NCBI GenBank assembly: GCA_937926975.1
Contig: CALBCJ010000006.1
Span: 1 to 64,000 of the forward strand
Length of the DNA: 64,000 bases
Origin: an uncultured Propionibacteriaceae bacterium
Lineage (GTDB): Bacteria > Actinomycetota > Actinomycetes > Propionibacteriales > Propionibacteriaceae
Reading direction: 5' to 3'
Below are positions 26,390 to 34,360 of the stretch, in pieces. The notes beneath the pieces were generated by a model. The model worked only from the letters and a program-made list of their open reading frames with translations. It was not told where the DNA came from and made no database searches. How positions within the stretch are numbered: position 1 is the first letter of the stretch; the number at the start of each line of letters is the position of its first letter. The translations under genes and the position numbers were made by a program.

Positions 26390-27199
26390 GTGGGGCGCAG
26401 GGAGCGGTTCCGGAACTGGCTAGACCGGTTGCACCCGGCCGGGCTGCTGTACAGCACGTACGAGCAACGCTTGATCGCCGAGCTCGACCCGGACCGGCTG
26501 CCGCGTCACGTCGCGGTGCTGGCCGACGGGAACCGGCGCTGGGCCAAGCTGAACGCCCCCGGCCAGCCGCTGGTCGCCGGCTACCGGGCGGGGGCGGCCC
26601 GGCTCAAGGACTTCGTCGGCTGGTGCGACGACGTCGGGCTGAGCGTGATCACCTTGTGGGTGCTGTCGACCGACAACTTCGCCCGGATCGGCGACGACGA
26701 GTTCGGGCCGCTGCTGGACGTGATCGCGACCATGGTCGACGAGCTGGCCGCGGCGGGCCGCTGGCGGGTCCGTACGGTCGGGGCGCTGGACCTGCTGCCC
26801 GACGAGGTCGCCGAGCGGCTGCGGGCCGCCTGCGCCACGACCGAGGAGCAGGAGGGGCTGTGCGTCAACGTCGCCGTCTCGTACGGCGGGCGCCACGAGC
26901 TGCGCGACGCCTTCCGCTCGCTGCTGGCGCAGGAGGCGGCCAAGGGCACCACCTTGGAGGAGCTGTCGCAGACCCTGGAGATCGAGCAGATCGCCGAGCA
27001 CCTGTACACCGCCGGCCAGCCGGACCCGGACCTGATCATCCGGACCTCGGGCGAGCAGCGGATGTCAGGCTTCCTCATGTGGCAGTCGGCGCACTCGGAG
27101 TTCTACTTCTGCGAGGCGCTGTGGCCGGACTTCCGCCGGGTCGACTTTCTGCGGGCGCTGCGCTCGTACGCCCAGCGGGAGCGCCGCTTCGGACGCTGA
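26390..27199 (+). CDS. cis-prenyl transferase, short-chain (Z-FPP synthase type)
   Basis: 269-aa isoprenyl transferase joining IPP units in cis. Motifs: HVAVLADGNRRWAK with catalytic Asp46, the LSTDNFARI loop, VNVAVSYGGRHEL, and PDPDLIIRTSGEQRMSGFL with the IPP-binding Arg cluster. DGNRRWA (not DGNGRWA) and the length resemble the omega,E,Z-farnesyl diphosphate synthase Rv1086 rather than the long-chain Rv2361c, and the neighbours match too, so a short product feeding polyprenyl-phosphate synthesis is likely. Start: GTG at 26390, 6 nt after TAAGGT; GTG at 26384 is the alternative. Confidence 0.9.
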   Translation: MGRRERFRNWLDRLHPAGLLYSTYEQRLIAELDPDRLPRHVAVLADGNRRWAKLNAPGQPLVAGYRAGAARLKDFVGWCDDVGLSVITLWVLSTDNFARIGDDEFGPLLDVIATMVDELAAAGRWRVRTVGALDLLPDEVAERLRAACATTEEQEGLCVNVAVSYGGRHELRDAFRSLLAQEAAKGTTLEELSQTLEIEQIAEHLYTAGQPDPDLIIRTSGEQRMSGFLMWQSAHSEFYFCEALWPDFRRVDFLRALRSYAQRERRFGR

Positions 27200-27249
27200 C
27201 CCGGCGAAACCGCTGGCCCGCGCCCCGACCCGCCTGCTAAGCAGGGGCC

Positions 27250-28071
27250 ATGACCGAAGCCTCTGCCCCTGTGCTCGCCGGCCGGGCCGCGCTGGTCACC
27301 GGAGCCAGCCGCCGTCGCGGGATCGGTGTCGCGATCGCGAAGCGGCTGGCCGCGGCCGGGGCCAGCGTCGTGATCCACCACCACCGCCCGCACGACGACT
27401 CCCAGCCGTGGGGTGGCGACGACCTGGAGGCGGTGCTGGCCGAGATCCGTCCGCTGCTGGCTCCCGGGGCCAGCCTGGCCGAGGTCCCCGGGGACCTTGC
27501 GCTGCCCGGCACCCCGGAGCAGGTGGTGTGCCAGGCCCAGGAGCTGGCGGGGCCGCTGGACATCCTGGTCTGCAACCACGCCGCGTCCGGCAGTGACGGG
27601 CCGCTGCTGCAGCAGACCGTCACCCAGCTCGACCACCACTGGGCAGTCGACGCCCGCTCGGTGCTCCTGGCGACCCAGGCCTTCGCCCGTCTTCACGACC
27701 CGTCGCGTCCCGGAGCCCGGGTGGTCTGGATGACCTCGGGCCAGCAGCTCGGCCCGCTGCCCGGCGAGATCGCGTACGGGTCGGCGAAGGCCGCCCTGGC
27801 CGGGATCACCCAGACCGTGGCCGACGAGCTGGCCGACCTCGGGATCGGGCTGAACACCGTCAACCCCGGCCCGGTCAACAGCGGCTACCTGGACCCCGGG
27901 ATGGGGTTCGACGACGACACCCTGGAGGCTGCGAGGCGGCGCTTCCCCGGTGGCCGAGTCGGCGAGCCCGACGACCCGGCCCGGCTGATCGCCTGGCTGG
28001 TCAGCGACGACGCCCGCTGGGTGGTCGGCCAGGTGATCAGCACCGAGGGCGGCTTCCGCCGCTGGACCTGA
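27250..28071 (+). CDS. SDR-family NAD(P)-dependent oxidoreductase
   Basis: 273-aa short-chain dehydrogenase. Cofactor motif TGASRRRGIGVAIA (about residues 17-30), CNHAASG in place of NNAG (about 110), catalytic Tyr-Lys in AYGSAK (about 176-181), and the PGPVNSGYL loop. The variant RRRGIG and the HHHRP stretch resemble the FabG-like enzymes annotated as 3-ketoacyl-ACP reductases, but the substrate is unknown. ATG at 27250 has TAAGCA 6 nt upstream, another near-leaderless arrangement. It is convergent with the M23 gene, 37 nt away. Confidence 0.85.
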   Translation: MTEASAPVLAGRAALVTGASRRRGIGVAIAKRLAAAGASVVIHHHRPHDDSQPWGGDDLEAVLAEIRPLLAPGASLAEVPGDLALPGTPEQVVCQAQELAGPLDILVCNHAASGSDGPLLQQTVTQLDHHWAVDARSVLLATQAFARLHDPSRPGARVVWMTSGQQLGPLPGEIAYGSAKAALAGITQTVADELADLGIGLNTVNPGPVNSGYLDPGMGFDDDTLEAARRRFPGGRVGEPDDPARLIAWLVSDDARWVVGQVISTEGGFRRWT

Positions 28072-28108
28072 GCCGACCAGGAGTCCGCCGCCCTTCCAGA
28101 GGTCGCTG

Positions 28109-29698
28109 TCAGCTCCGGTAGTAGCCGGCTATGTCGGCGATGATGTGGGAGGTTCCGGCGCTGGCGTTGATGAGGTTGATTTTGCCGTCGGTTCCGACTT
28201 TGACGATGGCGAGGTTGGGTGTGGGTGGCTGGTGGGGCTGGAAGTTGATGTTGGAGGTGGTGGGCTGCTGGGTTCCGGAGGGCCAGGCGGTGATGTAGCC
28301 GGGGGCGTTGGTGTCGGTGACGGTGAGGTTGAGGACGACGGCGCTGACGTTGCTGGGGACTCCGGCTCGGTTGGTGACGGGGATGGTGATGGTGGTGTTG
28401 GGGCTGACGGGTCCGGTGGCGCCGGTGCCAGTTCGGGTGTCGAGGACCCGCGACGGGGGGAGCGACACAAAAGACCCTGAGGCGTGCAGGTGGCTGAGCG
28501 GTCCGGGCTCTCCCGCGTGCTGAACAGCGGTGAAGTCGACCAGAGAGGACGGCTCTGCGGGGTCTGCCGTGACCGGGGTGCCTTCGAAGACTCGGAAGTA
28601 CTTCCCGGCGCTGGTTCTCAGAACTGTCCCGTTCGGCGGGTAGTAGCGCAGGTACGAGAAGTAGCCGCCGCTGTCGGCTCGGTCGACAGCCACCGAGTCC
28701 ACCTGAGTATGCGGCTTGACCCCGCCGACGTGGTCCCAGTTCGATACGTAGACCGGTGCGCCACCGGCGACGCAGTAGACGTCCCCGGCCTGGGTGATCA
28801 GGAAGGTGCCGTCGGCCGGGTGCGCTCTCACGTGCGAGTAGACGCCGTCCCCACCGGCATGATGAAGAGCTATCGAGTCGACGATAACGTGAGGCTGCAT
28901 GCCGCCGACGCGATTCCAGTCGGAGACGTAGACAGGAGCTCCTCCGGCCATTCTGAAGACTGCGCCATCGATCGACTGGATGAATGTTCCGTCTCGTGGG
29001 TACTGAGGGAGCTTCACCCAGTCAGCGTCTCCAATGTGAATGAGGGGCTGGGGGCCGCCGAAGGCGTTCCAGGTGCTGACGTAAATGGGTGCGCCCCCGG
29101 CGATTCGGTAGACATTCCCTTGGTAGAAGATGAAGTCGCCGTCGTTGAGCGTGGTCCCTCCACAGTTCGTGCTCCGAACCTTGGGGTCGTTGGCGGTGTA
29201 GCTGCGGCCGACGCTGATGCGACTGCCATCAAAGTGCACCGGCTGCTCGACGCCGTTGAGCTTCTGGGCGTAGTGGAGGTGTGGTGCAGTGGCGTCACTG
29301 CCAGTTGCTCCAACTCGGCCAATCTGCTCCCCGGTGCTGACCCACTTCTTGCCGCTGAAGGTGGTGTCCAGCAAGTGGGCGTACACAGAGCGCCAGCCGT
29401 TGCGGTGGTCGATCGTGACCATGTTTCCACCCCCCCGGTCCCAGTGAGTCTGAGCCTCGCCGGGGGCATCCGCCAGGGCGGGCTGGCCCAGGTCTGACTG
29501 CCCGGGGTAGAGATTAAAGTCCACAGCGTTGTCGCCCGCCCCGTGTCCGGGGTACGTGGAGGCGGTCCACGTCTGGTTGCAGAGGAAAGGAGCTTTGAAG
29601 ATGGGGACTGCCCAAGACGGTGCTGGGCTGATTCCCGCCAGCAGCAGGGCTAGGGCAAGTACTGGGTAGGCGTACCACGGTGAGAGTGGATGCCGCAT
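28109..29698 (-). CDS. secreted M23 metallopeptidase with repeat and beta domains
   Basis: 529-aa exported protein. Signal peptide about 1-30 (ALALLLAGISPAPSWA). LytM/M23 domain about 40-165: D in AVDFNLYPG, HLLD and HLHYAQK supply zinc ligands, so it probably cleaves peptidoglycan peptides. Residues 190-395 hold four about 50-residue repeats of the form VYRIAGGAPIYVSTWN--GG. The C-terminal 115 residues (PSRVLDTRTGTGATGPV..., IADIAGYYRS) match a beta domain common on actinobacterial surface proteins. AGGAGG precedes the ATG at 29698. Codons such as AAA, GGA and CCA and a lower GC content set it apart from its neighbours, suggesting transfer. Confidence 0.88.
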   Translation of the reverse strand: MRHPLSPWYAYPVLALALLLAGISPAPSWAVPIFKAPFLCNQTWTASTYPGHGAGDNAVDFNLYPGQSDLGQPALADAPGEAQTHWDRGGGNMVTIDHRNGWRSVYAHLLDTTFSGKKWVSTGEQIGRVGATGSDATAPHLHYAQKLNGVEQPVHFDGSRISVGRSYTANDPKVRSTNCGGTTLNDGDFIFYQGNVYRIAGGAPIYVSTWNAFGGPQPLIHIGDADWVKLPQYPRDGTFIQSIDGAVFRMAGGAPVYVSDWNRVGGMQPHVIVDSIALHHAGGDGVYSHVRAHPADGTFLITQAGDVYCVAGGAPVYVSNWDHVGGVKPHTQVDSVAVDRADSGGYFSYLRYYPPNGTVLRTSAGKYFRVFEGTPVTADPAEPSSLVDFTAVQHAGEPGPLSHLHASGSFVSLPPSRVLDTRTGTGATGPVSPNTTITIPVTNRAGVPSNVSAVVLNLTVTDTNAPGYITAWPSGTQQPTTSNINFQPHQPPTPNLAIVKVGTDGKINLINASAGTSHIIADIAGYYRS

Positions 29699-29757
29699 CG
29701 CGATCCTCCTGGTGCTCGTGACGGCAGCGCTGACCGACCTCAGGTGAGCGGCAAGGG

Positions 29758-29824
29758 CTGACCGCTAGTTATGGGGATGCTATCGCGTCATCTCGATGAA
29801 GGGAAGGTCAACTATAACGGTCAG
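29758..29824. terminator. imperfect long hairpin downstream of the response-regulator gene
   Basis: CTGACC-(gcta)-GTTAT at 29758-29772 pairs with ATAAC-GGTCAG at 29814-29824; the loop contains a second small stem, TCATC-TC-GATGA. It starts 33 nt past the regulator stop and before the M23 gene. The AT-rich stretch may also hold the M23 promoter. Confidence 0.35.
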
Positions 29825-29856
29825 TCTGGTGGTCCTGAGGGGCCCCTGCGGACGGC

Positions 29857-30531
29857 TCAGATCTCGACCAGGCCGCGGCGTACGGCCTCGGTGACCGCGG
29901 CGGTGCGGCAGTCCACGCAGAGCTTGGCGTAGATCCGGCGCAGGTGGGTCTTGATGGTGGCCTCGGAGACGTACAGCTGCTGGGCGGCCTCGGTGTTCGA
30001 CAGGCCCTGGGCGACAGCGGTCAGCACCTCCCGCTCGCGGGGGGACAGGTCGCCGGCGGCGGCCTGCCTGGTCGCGCGGAGAAAGCGGGTGGTTACGACC
30101 TCGGACATCGCGGCGCAGCCCTGGGCCGCGGTCCGGACCGCGCTGGCGATCTGCTCGCGGGTGGAGTCCTTGAGCAGGTAGCCGATCGCCCCGGCCGCCA
30201 CCGCCCGGGCGACGTCGGCGTCGGTCTCGTACGTGGTCAGGATGACGACCCGGAGTGGGTTGGGCAGGGCCCGGACCCGTCGGGTGGCCTCGACGCCCCC
30301 GGTGCTGGGCATCCGCAGGTCCATCAGGACCACATCCGGCTCGACCTCGGCGGCCAGCGCCACGGCCTGCTCACCGTCGCCGGCCGCGGCCACCACCTCG
30401 ATCCCCGGCTCCGGCTGGAGCAGCTGCACGATCCCGGAGCACACCACCGGGTGGTCATCGACCACCAGCAGCCGGACCGGAGGGGTCTCGGCGTCGGCAC
30501 CAGACGGCTCGGACCCCGCTGCAGAGCTCAC
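29857..30531 (-). CDS. NarL/LuxR-family response regulator
   Basis: 224-aa two-component regulator. Receiver domain about residues 18-135: acidic pair VVDDH, phospho-acceptor Asp71 in VVLMDLRMP, and Lys in GYLLKDST. LuxR-type helix-turn-helix about 158-222: LSPREREVLTAVAQGLSNTE and YVSEATIKTHLRRIYAKL. The GTG start at 30531 overlaps the kinase stop (GTGA). It is the last gene of the ABC-permease-kinase-regulator operon and probably controls it. Confidence 0.95.
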   Translation of the reverse strand: MSSAAGSEPSGADAETPPVRLLVVDDHPVVCSGIVQLLQPEPGIEVVAAAGDGEQAVALAAEVEPDVVLMDLRMPSTGGVEATRRVRALPNPLRVVILTTYETDADVARAVAAGAIGYLLKDSTREQIASAVRTAAQGCAAMSEVVTTRFLRATRQAAAGDLSPREREVLTAVAQGLSNTEAAQQLYVSEATIKTHLRRIYAKLCVDCRTAAVTEAVRRGLVEI

Positions 30532-31604
30532 AGCGGCAATCTAGCCTCCAGCAGGGTTCCGGTCCGACCGGCCCTGGGGCGGGCCGGGTCCACCGTCAGC
30601 GAGCCACCCAGCTCGTCCAGGCGCTCCCGCATCCCGGTCAGCCCGGTGCCCTCCGGAGCACCACCGGTGCCGGTGCCGTCATCGAGCACCCGGACCACGA
30701 GCTCCTGGTCCTCGGTGACCACCTCAACCAGGCTCTCGGAGGCCTGGGCATGGCGCCGTACGTTGCTCAGCGCCTCCTGGACCACCCGCAGCGTGGTCGC
30801 CTGCAGCCAGGGGGTCAGCTCCCGGTCCACGCCCAGCCGCAGCTCGGGCACCGGGGCCCCGTACGTGGCCTGCCCCTCGCAGAGCTGCCGCAGCGCGTCT
30901 GCCAGCCCCCCGGCCAGCGCCACCGGCTCGCCGCCGGCGATCAGGGCCCGGGCCTCGCGCAGCCCCTCGTGGGCGATGGTGGCGATCCGCTGGTGGACCT
31001 GGGCCGCCTCGGCCGCGTCGCTGTCGTCGGCCACCCGGGCCAGGGTGATCAGCGACACGAACGACTGGGCCAGGGTGTCGTGGACCTCGTGCGCCCAGCG
31101 CTGCCGCTCTGCGTACGCAGCGGCCGCCCGCTCCGCCGCCACGAGGGCCTCCTGGGCTGTCGCCAGCTGCTCCAGAGCCTCCCGGGTGGCGGCGAGGGCT
31201 GCTTCCTTCTCGGCCAGGGCCTGGTTGGTCCGCTCCCGCAGCGAGCCCAGCCAGGCCAGCCAGCCTCCGATGCTGATCGAGCCGATGCCCGACACGACAG
31301 CGATCAGCGTGGCTGCACCGGCCCCGGTCCGCCCGACCAGGCAGACACCGGCGGCGAGACTGAACAAGAGACTGGCCACGACGCCGCCACGGACACTGCG
31401 GTGGGTGAGCCACAAGGCGGGATAGACCAGGCTGAAGCCGGCGAAGGCGAGCGGGCTGCGGGGCAGCAGGTACAGGTTGACCGCCGCCAGGAGCCACGCC
31501 AGGGCGGCGCTGGGCCACCGGTCCAGGAACGGCACCGGTCGCGGAGTCTTCACCGGTGCCTGCTCTGGACTGGAGCTGGCGACCACCTGCGCAGTCTGTC
31601 CCAC
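30528..31604 (-). CDS. NarL-type sensor histidine kinase
   Basis: 358-aa membrane kinase. Four to five helices occupy about residues 32-120, with little extracytoplasmic sequence, so it probably senses within the membrane. A coiled coil (about 125-165) leads to the HisKA_3 box WAHEVHDTLAQSF with phospho-His175, and the HATPase domain shows NVRRHAQ and DDGTGTGG---GTGLTGMRERL. GTG start at 31604. It is cotranscribed with the regulator and with the exporter upstream, the layout of intramembrane-sensing kinases that answer to cell-envelope drugs or to the transporter itself. Confidence 0.92.
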   Translation of the reverse strand: MGQTAQVVASSSPEQAPVKTPRPVPFLDRWPSAALAWLLAAVNLYLLPRSPLAFAGFSLVYPALWLTHRSVRGGVVASLLFSLAAGVCLVGRTGAGAATLIAVVSGIGSISIGGWLAWLGSLRERTNQALAEKEAALAATREALEQLATAQEALVAAERAAAAYAERQRWAHEVHDTLAQSFVSLITLARVADDSDAAEAAQVHQRIATIAHEGLREARALIAGGEPVALAGGLADALRQLCEGQATYGAPVPELRLGVDRELTPWLQATTLRVVQEALSNVRRHAQASESLVEVVTEDQELVVRVLDDGTGTGGAPEGTGLTGMRERLDELGGSLTVDPARPRAGRTGTLLEARLPL

Positions 31605-31656
31605 TGGTACGGCCGCTGGCGAGGCGGGCCAGTAGTCCGCCCCGCCACCCCTAGGC

Positions 31657-32478
31657 TCACCGGTCGAAGGTGTCGCGGCGGGTGGCGACCACGGCCCAGA
31701 CCACGCCGATCACGACCCAGGCGCAGACCACGGCCAGCCCGGTGCCGGTCTGCCAGCCGCCGGACGGCTCCACGGCGGCCATCGAGTCGGGCAGGAAGCC
31801 GTGCCGCAGCAGCTGGGCCGACCACCGCAGCGGCAGCACCGATGCCGCTGTGACCAGCCAGCCGGGCAGCAGCGACAGCGGCAGGAAGATCCCCGACACG
31901 AACGGGACCACCATGAAGACCGGAAGTACCACGCCCAGCGTGGCCTGGGCGCTGCCCAGGGTGCGCCCGACGGCGATCCCGATCGCCGCGCAGTAGGCGG
32001 TGGTCAGCAGGCTGGTGACCACGATCAGGCCCCACGCCGCCAGGGAGGTCGGCAGCGGCACACTCAGCACCAGCGCCCCGGTGAGCAGCAGCACCAGCGT
32101 GCACACCGTGGCCAGGACCGCGGCGGAGATGATCTTCGCGACCAGGTACGCCGAGGCCGGGCAGGGCAGCAGCGCCAGCCGCTTCAGCAGACCCTGCTGC
32201 CGCTCGCTGGTGACATCGACCGACAGGTTGAACAGGCAGTTCGAGAACAGCCCGATCACCACCATCGCCGGCAGCGAGTACGTCGCGTACGTGATGCCGC
32301 TCGGCAGGGGGTCACGGAAGACCAGGGCGAACAGCACGTACATGGCGACCGGGTAGGCCAGGCTCATGATGAGGCTGATCGGGGTCCGGACGACCGAGCG
32401 GAGGTTCTTGACGGTCAGCCCGGTGACCACCGCACCGGCTCGCCCCGGGCGGCGGGTGTCGTGGGCGGGTGCGGTCAT
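31657..32478 (-). CDS. ABC-2 type transporter permease
   Basis: 273-aa permease with six membrane helices in the ABC-2/DrrB layout; RPGRAGAVVTGLTVKNLRSV precedes the first helix, and SERQQGLLKRLALLPCPASAYL is the coupling region that contacts the ATPase. The ATG overlaps the ATPase stop by 4 nt. It probably exports a drug, lipid or peptide. Confidence 0.9.
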   Translation of the reverse strand: MTAPAHDTRRPGRAGAVVTGLTVKNLRSVVRTPISLIMSLAYPVAMYVLFALVFRDPLPSGITYATYSLPAMVVIGLFSNCLFNLSVDVTSERQQGLLKRLALLPCPASAYLVAKIISAAVLATVCTLVLLLTGALVLSVPLPTSLAAWGLIVVTSLLTTAYCAAIGIAVGRTLGSAQATLGVVLPVFMVVPFVSGIFLPLSLLPGWLVTAASVLPLRWSAQLLRHGFLPDSMAAVEPSGGWQTGTGLAVVCAWVVIGVVWAVVATRRDTFDR

Positions 32479-33371
32479 GACGGCCTCCTGGCGGTCTCGG
32501 GGGCGGACGGGTGCTGGTGGGCCGTGATCAGGGCCAGGTAGTGGTCCTCCAGGCTCGGGCGGACCACCTGCAGCCCCGGCACCTCACCGTCGGTCCCGCG
32601 GTGGCGGGCCAGCAGGTCGGCGACCACGGCGGTCGGGGTGGCGGTCTCCACGCTGCGGCGGGTCGGGCCCTCCAGCCAGGACACCGTCGAGGACTGCCCG
32701 GCCCGGTCGCGCAGCGCGGCCGGGCTGCCCTGCTCGACGACCCGCCCGTCCAGCAGGATCGCGACGTCGTCGGCGAGTACCTCGGCCTCGTCGAGGTAGT
32801 GGGTGGTGAGCAGGACGGTGGTGCCGTCGCTCTTCAGGTCGCTGACCAGCTGCCACAGGCCGCGGCGGGCCTCCGGGTCGAAGCCGGTCGTCGGCTCGTC
32901 CAGGAAGAGCAGCTCGGGCCGCCCAACAACCGCCAGCGCGATGTCGAGGCGGCGCCGCCGTCCCCCGGAGAGCTTCCCGGCCCGGCTCCGGGCGTCGTCG
33001 CAGAGCCCGACCCTCGCCACCGCCTCGTCGACCGGCATCGGGTCGGCGAAGAACCGGCTGGCGAGCTCCACCGCCTCCCGTACGGTGAGCTCACCCAGGT
33101 CACCCGAGGCCTGAGAGACCACCCCGATGCGGGCCCGCCAGGCGTTCGTACGGGGAGCCGGGTCCTCCCCGAGGACCCGGACCGTGCCGCCGCTGGCCCG
33201 CCGCAGCCCCTGCAGGATCTCTACGGTGGTTGTCTTCCCGGCACCGTTCGGCCCCAGCAGGCACAGCGTCGTGCCGTACGGGACCCGCACGTTGACGCCC
33301 CGCAGGGCCTGCTTTGGCGGGTACTCCTTGGCCAGGTCAGTGATCTCAATGGCTGCCGGTTGGGTACTCAC
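32475..33371 (-). CDS. ABC transporter ATP-binding protein (DrrA/CcmA type)
   Basis: 298-aa ATPase: Walker A GPNGAGKTTT (about residues 38-47), signature LSGGRRRRLDIA (about 136), Walker B LLFLDEPTTGFDPEARR, switch His in TTHYLDEAE. The C-terminal 80 residues are the extension typical of drug-export ATPases. GTG start at 33371, with AGGATGAGGG upstream. First gene of the four-gene operon; an inverted repeat at 33413-33440 lies in its leader. Confidence 0.93.
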   Translation of the reverse strand: MSTQPAAIEITDLAKEYPPKQALRGVNVRVPYGTTLCLLGPNGAGKTTTVEILQGLRRASGGTVRVLGEDPAPRTNAWRARIGVVSQASGDLGELTVREAVELASRFFADPMPVDEAVARVGLCDDARSRAGKLSGGRRRRLDIALAVVGRPELLFLDEPTTGFDPEARRGLWQLVSDLKSDGTTVLLTTHYLDEAEVLADDVAILLDGRVVEQGSPAALRDRAGQSSTVSWLEGPTRRSVETATPTAVVADLLARHRGTDGEVPGLQVVRPSLEDHYLALITAHQHPSAPETARRPS

Positions 33372-33412
33372 GGGCCCTCATCCTGGGCGCCGGTGGCCCC
33401 GGGCGGTATCCC

Positions 33413-33440
33413 CTGGACGGGTGATGCGCCTGTCGTCCAG
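33413..33440. promoter_or_regulatory. inverted repeat before ABC-kinase-regulator operon
   Basis: CTGGACG-N14-CGTCCAG, about 40 nt upstream of the ATPase GTG. A candidate binding site for the operon's own NarL-type regulator. Confidence 0.35.
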
Positions 33441-33600
33441 ACGGATGACTCGCAGGGACCGGAAGCGCGCCCGCGTTCCGTACGGTGGCTGCGGAGGCAG
33501 ACCGGTGCCGACCCAGCCGGTCCTGAGCCAGCGCACGCACGGGCCCGGGTCGGCCACGGGCAGATCCTCGTGACCGCTCAGGAGCGAGCCGCGCGGCAGG

Positions 33601-33606
33601 TACGGT
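33601..33606 (+). promoter_or_regulatory. -10 box, leaderless promoter of deacetylase gene
   Basis: TACGGT, 6 nt before the GTG at 33613; no ribosome-binding site. Confidence 0.45.
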
Positions 33607-33612
33607 GGCCCG

Positions 33613-34326
33613 GTGCGTCGGTTCTGGATAGGCGCCGGGCTGCTCGTGCTGGTGGCCGGGCTGGTGGCCGGCGGCGGGTACAAGCTCGCCGCGTCCCGGA
33701 CCCTGCAGGTGACGGGCCGCCTGGTGGCCCGGCTGCCCACCACAGACACGGTGGTGGCCCTGACCTTCGACGACGGGCCCACCGCCGACGACCTGGAGCC
33801 GGTCCTGACCGCGCTGCGGTCCCGAGGCGTACGGGCCACCTTCTACGTCAACGGGGCCGCGGTCGAGCAGGCTCCAGACGCCGCCCGGCGGCTGGTGGCC
33901 GAGGGGCACGAGCTCGGCAACCACACCTGGAGCCACCGCCGGATGGTGCTGGTCTCGCAGCAGACCGTGGCCGCCGAGATCGAGCCGACCGACGCCGCGA
34001 TCCGCCGGGCCGGCTACCAGGGGCCGATCACCTTCCGGCCCCCGTACGGCAAGAAGCTGCTCAACCTGCCGCTGTACCTGGAGCAGCACCACCGGACCAC
34101 GGTGATGTGGGACGTGGCGGTCGAGGACTTCAGCTCGCGCGCGGCACCGCAGAGCAGCGAGGACCTGGTCCGGGAGACCGTAGCCCAGACCCGGCCCGGC
34201 TCGGTCATCCTGCTCCACCCCTGGCACGGGCGGACCGCTACCCAGCAGGCGGTCGGGCCGGTCATCGACCGGCTCCAGGGGGCCGGGTACCGCTTTGTGA
34301 CGGTCTCTGAGGCGCTGCCGGGCTAG
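33613..34326 (+). CDS. polysaccharide deacetylase (NodB/CE4 domain)
   Basis: 237-aa membrane-anchored or secreted carbohydrate esterase. One N-terminal helix (about 5-27) precedes the NodB domain: motif 1 TFDDGPTAD with catalytic base and zinc Asp, motif 2 HTWSH (zinc His pair), motif 3 RPPYG, motif 5 LLHPWHG. All catalytic residues are present. It probably deacetylates peptidoglycan or another N-acetylated glycan. The GTG start lies 6 nt after TACGGT. Confidence 0.92.
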   Translation: MRRFWIGAGLLVLVAGLVAGGGYKLAASRTLQVTGRLVARLPTTDTVVALTFDDGPTADDLEPVLTALRSRGVRATFYVNGAAVEQAPDAARRLVAEGHELGNHTWSHRRMVLVSQQTVAAEIEPTDAAIRRAGYQGPITFRPPYGKKLLNLPLYLEQHHRTTVMWDVAVEDFSSRAAPQSSEDLVRETVAQTRPGSVILLHPWHGRTATQQAVGPVIDRLQGAGYRFVTVSEALPG

Positions 34327-34360
34327 AGCCAGGCTTGGGTCCTCCTGCCCGCACCTGGCT
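34327..34360. terminator. hairpin between convergent genes
   Basis: AGCCAGG-N20-CCTGGCT fills the gap between the deacetylase and GH31 genes and touches the GH31 stop. Confidence 0.4.
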
